Assembly: GCA_016928935.1 (NCBI GenBank)
Contig: JAFGJU010000005.1
Location: 1 to 13,498 of the forward strand
Source: Candidatus Eiseniibacteriota bacterium
GTDB taxonomy: Bacteria; Eisenbacteria; RBG-16-71-46; JAFGJU01
Direction of reading: 5' to 3'
Length of the DNA: 13,498 nt
A model generated the notes under the pieces. That model had not been told where the DNA came from and made no database searches. It saw only the letters and a program-made list of their open reading frames with translations. The position numbers and the translations under genes were made by a program. Of the stretch, positions 12,967 through 13,498 are shown piece by piece; position 1 is the stretch's first letter, and each line of letters opens with the position of its first letter.

Positions 12967-13498
12967 TAAGGCGTTCGAGCAGAGCGGCGTCGAGGCCGCT
13001 CATCATCACAAGGAAATCGTTCTTCATCCTGGCGGTCGTCGTGGGGCTGCTTTGTCTTTTGGGGGACGACCCATTGCGCGTGGCCGACAAGAGGCGGCCG
13101 GAGCTCGTGCCCGACACCGAGGCCGAGGCGCGGCAGGTGAGAGCCCTCGAGCGCAGGTCCTCACAAATACACTTGACCGTCACGGTGGCCCCGACCGGCC
13201 TTACCGTGAGGCTTTTCGACGAAGCGGGCTCGCTCGTTCAGCAGACTCCGCCACTCTTCCCTCCGGCGGCGGCAGACCTTCGAGCCCCCAACGGTTCGCT
13301 GATAAGATTGGATATACCCGCCGGCGTGTTCCCCAACGCGACGGTCGTTGACATATACATGGAGGGCCGACCCTATGTCCGGCCGACTATTCGCGAGGCC
13401 GACAGGAGGGCGGCAGAGAAGAGCTCGATTCCGTTCGGGGACCTGGGGCCGCTCGAGCTCGTTTCGAGCAGGGCGCAGCAGGGCGCGCTGACCGTCAC
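12963..13498 (+). CDS. Membrane-anchored extracytoplasmic protein, unknown (C-terminus beyond window)
   Basis: An open frame of 178 complete codons from the ATG at 12963 to the window edge with no stop. The ATG overlaps the upstream TGA (ATGA) and has GGAG 8 bases before it, implying coupled translation. A basic N-terminus is followed by a single hydrophobic segment, FFILAVVVGLLCLLG (20-34), a signal anchor. Then comes a charged linker (about 35-68) and a beta-rich portion: IHLTVTVAPTGLTVRLFDE (69-87), LIRLDIPAGVFPNATVVDIYM (113-133, in two strands), and GPLELVSS. IPAGVFPNATVV resembles the start of ZU5-like or large surface-protein beta domains, but I do not assign a family. Likely the anchoring or assembly partner of the two exported proteins. 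Confidence 0.8.
   Translation, partial: MIRRSSRAASRPLIITRKSFFILAVVVGLLCLLGDDPLRVADKRRPELVPDTEAEARQVRALERRSSQIHLTVTVAPTGLTVRLFDEAGSLVQQTPPLFPPAAADLRAPNGSLIRLDIPAGVFPNATVVDIYMEGRPYVRPTIREADRRAAEKSSIPFGDLGPLELVSSRAQQGALTV

Noticed and set aside
1..13498. Mobile elements, CRISPR arrays, tRNA or rRNA genes
   Set aside because: No transposase, integrase, regularly spaced repeats or recognisable structural RNA sequence seen on either strand.

Overview
The window is bacterial, GC-rich and densely coded. It looks chromosomal, with no transposase, phage gene, CRISPR array, tRNA or rRNA visible. Gene content (EF-G-like/YebC/RuvCA cluster, KdpDE-like regulators, GspG-type pilin, secreted Ig-like proteins) and a Gram-negative-style lipoprotein fit a diderm bacterium, perhaps an uncultured phylum near the FCB/Eisenbacteria-type lineages. 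That placement is inference; no marker here fixes the taxon. AGG/AGA arginine and ATA isoleucine codons are common for so GC-rich a sequence.

Region 1 (1-4161, minus strand) is an apparent operon: EF-G-like GTPase, yebC, ruvC, ruvA (cut by the window edge). A good sigma70-like promoter with an extended -10 precedes it. The EF-G paralogue has lost the NKxD guanine-specificity motif. Between ruvC and ruvA lies a 28-bp near-exact repeat that re-creates the end of ruvC.

Region 2 (4251-8038, plus strand) is a potassium-response cassette. It has a short KdpD-like histidine kinase that keeps the four-helix DUF4118 sensor but not the KdpD/Usp N-terminus, a KdpE-like response regulator, and a TrkH/KtrB potassium channel subunit in place of KdpFABC. 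A tandem T-rich motif resembling the E. coli KdpE operator abuts the channel promoter. Kinase and channel may both be made from leaderless mRNAs.

Region 3 (8183-10609) holds a class I methyltransferase, a plant-type glutaminyl cyclase lipoprotein, and on the minus strand an orphan type IV pilin/pseudopilin.

Region 4 (10867-13498, plus strand) holds a STAS-domain anti-sigma antagonist with a hairpin leader and a strong terminator hairpin. After a 439-bp gene-free leader region come three consecutive envelope genes with no recognisable family: an exported Ig-like protein with an almost ideal ribosome binding site, a second exported Cys-containing beta-rich protein, and a membrane-anchored protein that runs off the window. 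A GAAA-capped hairpin separates the first two, and an ATGA overlap joins the last two. This set is the best candidate for an undescribed surface structure.
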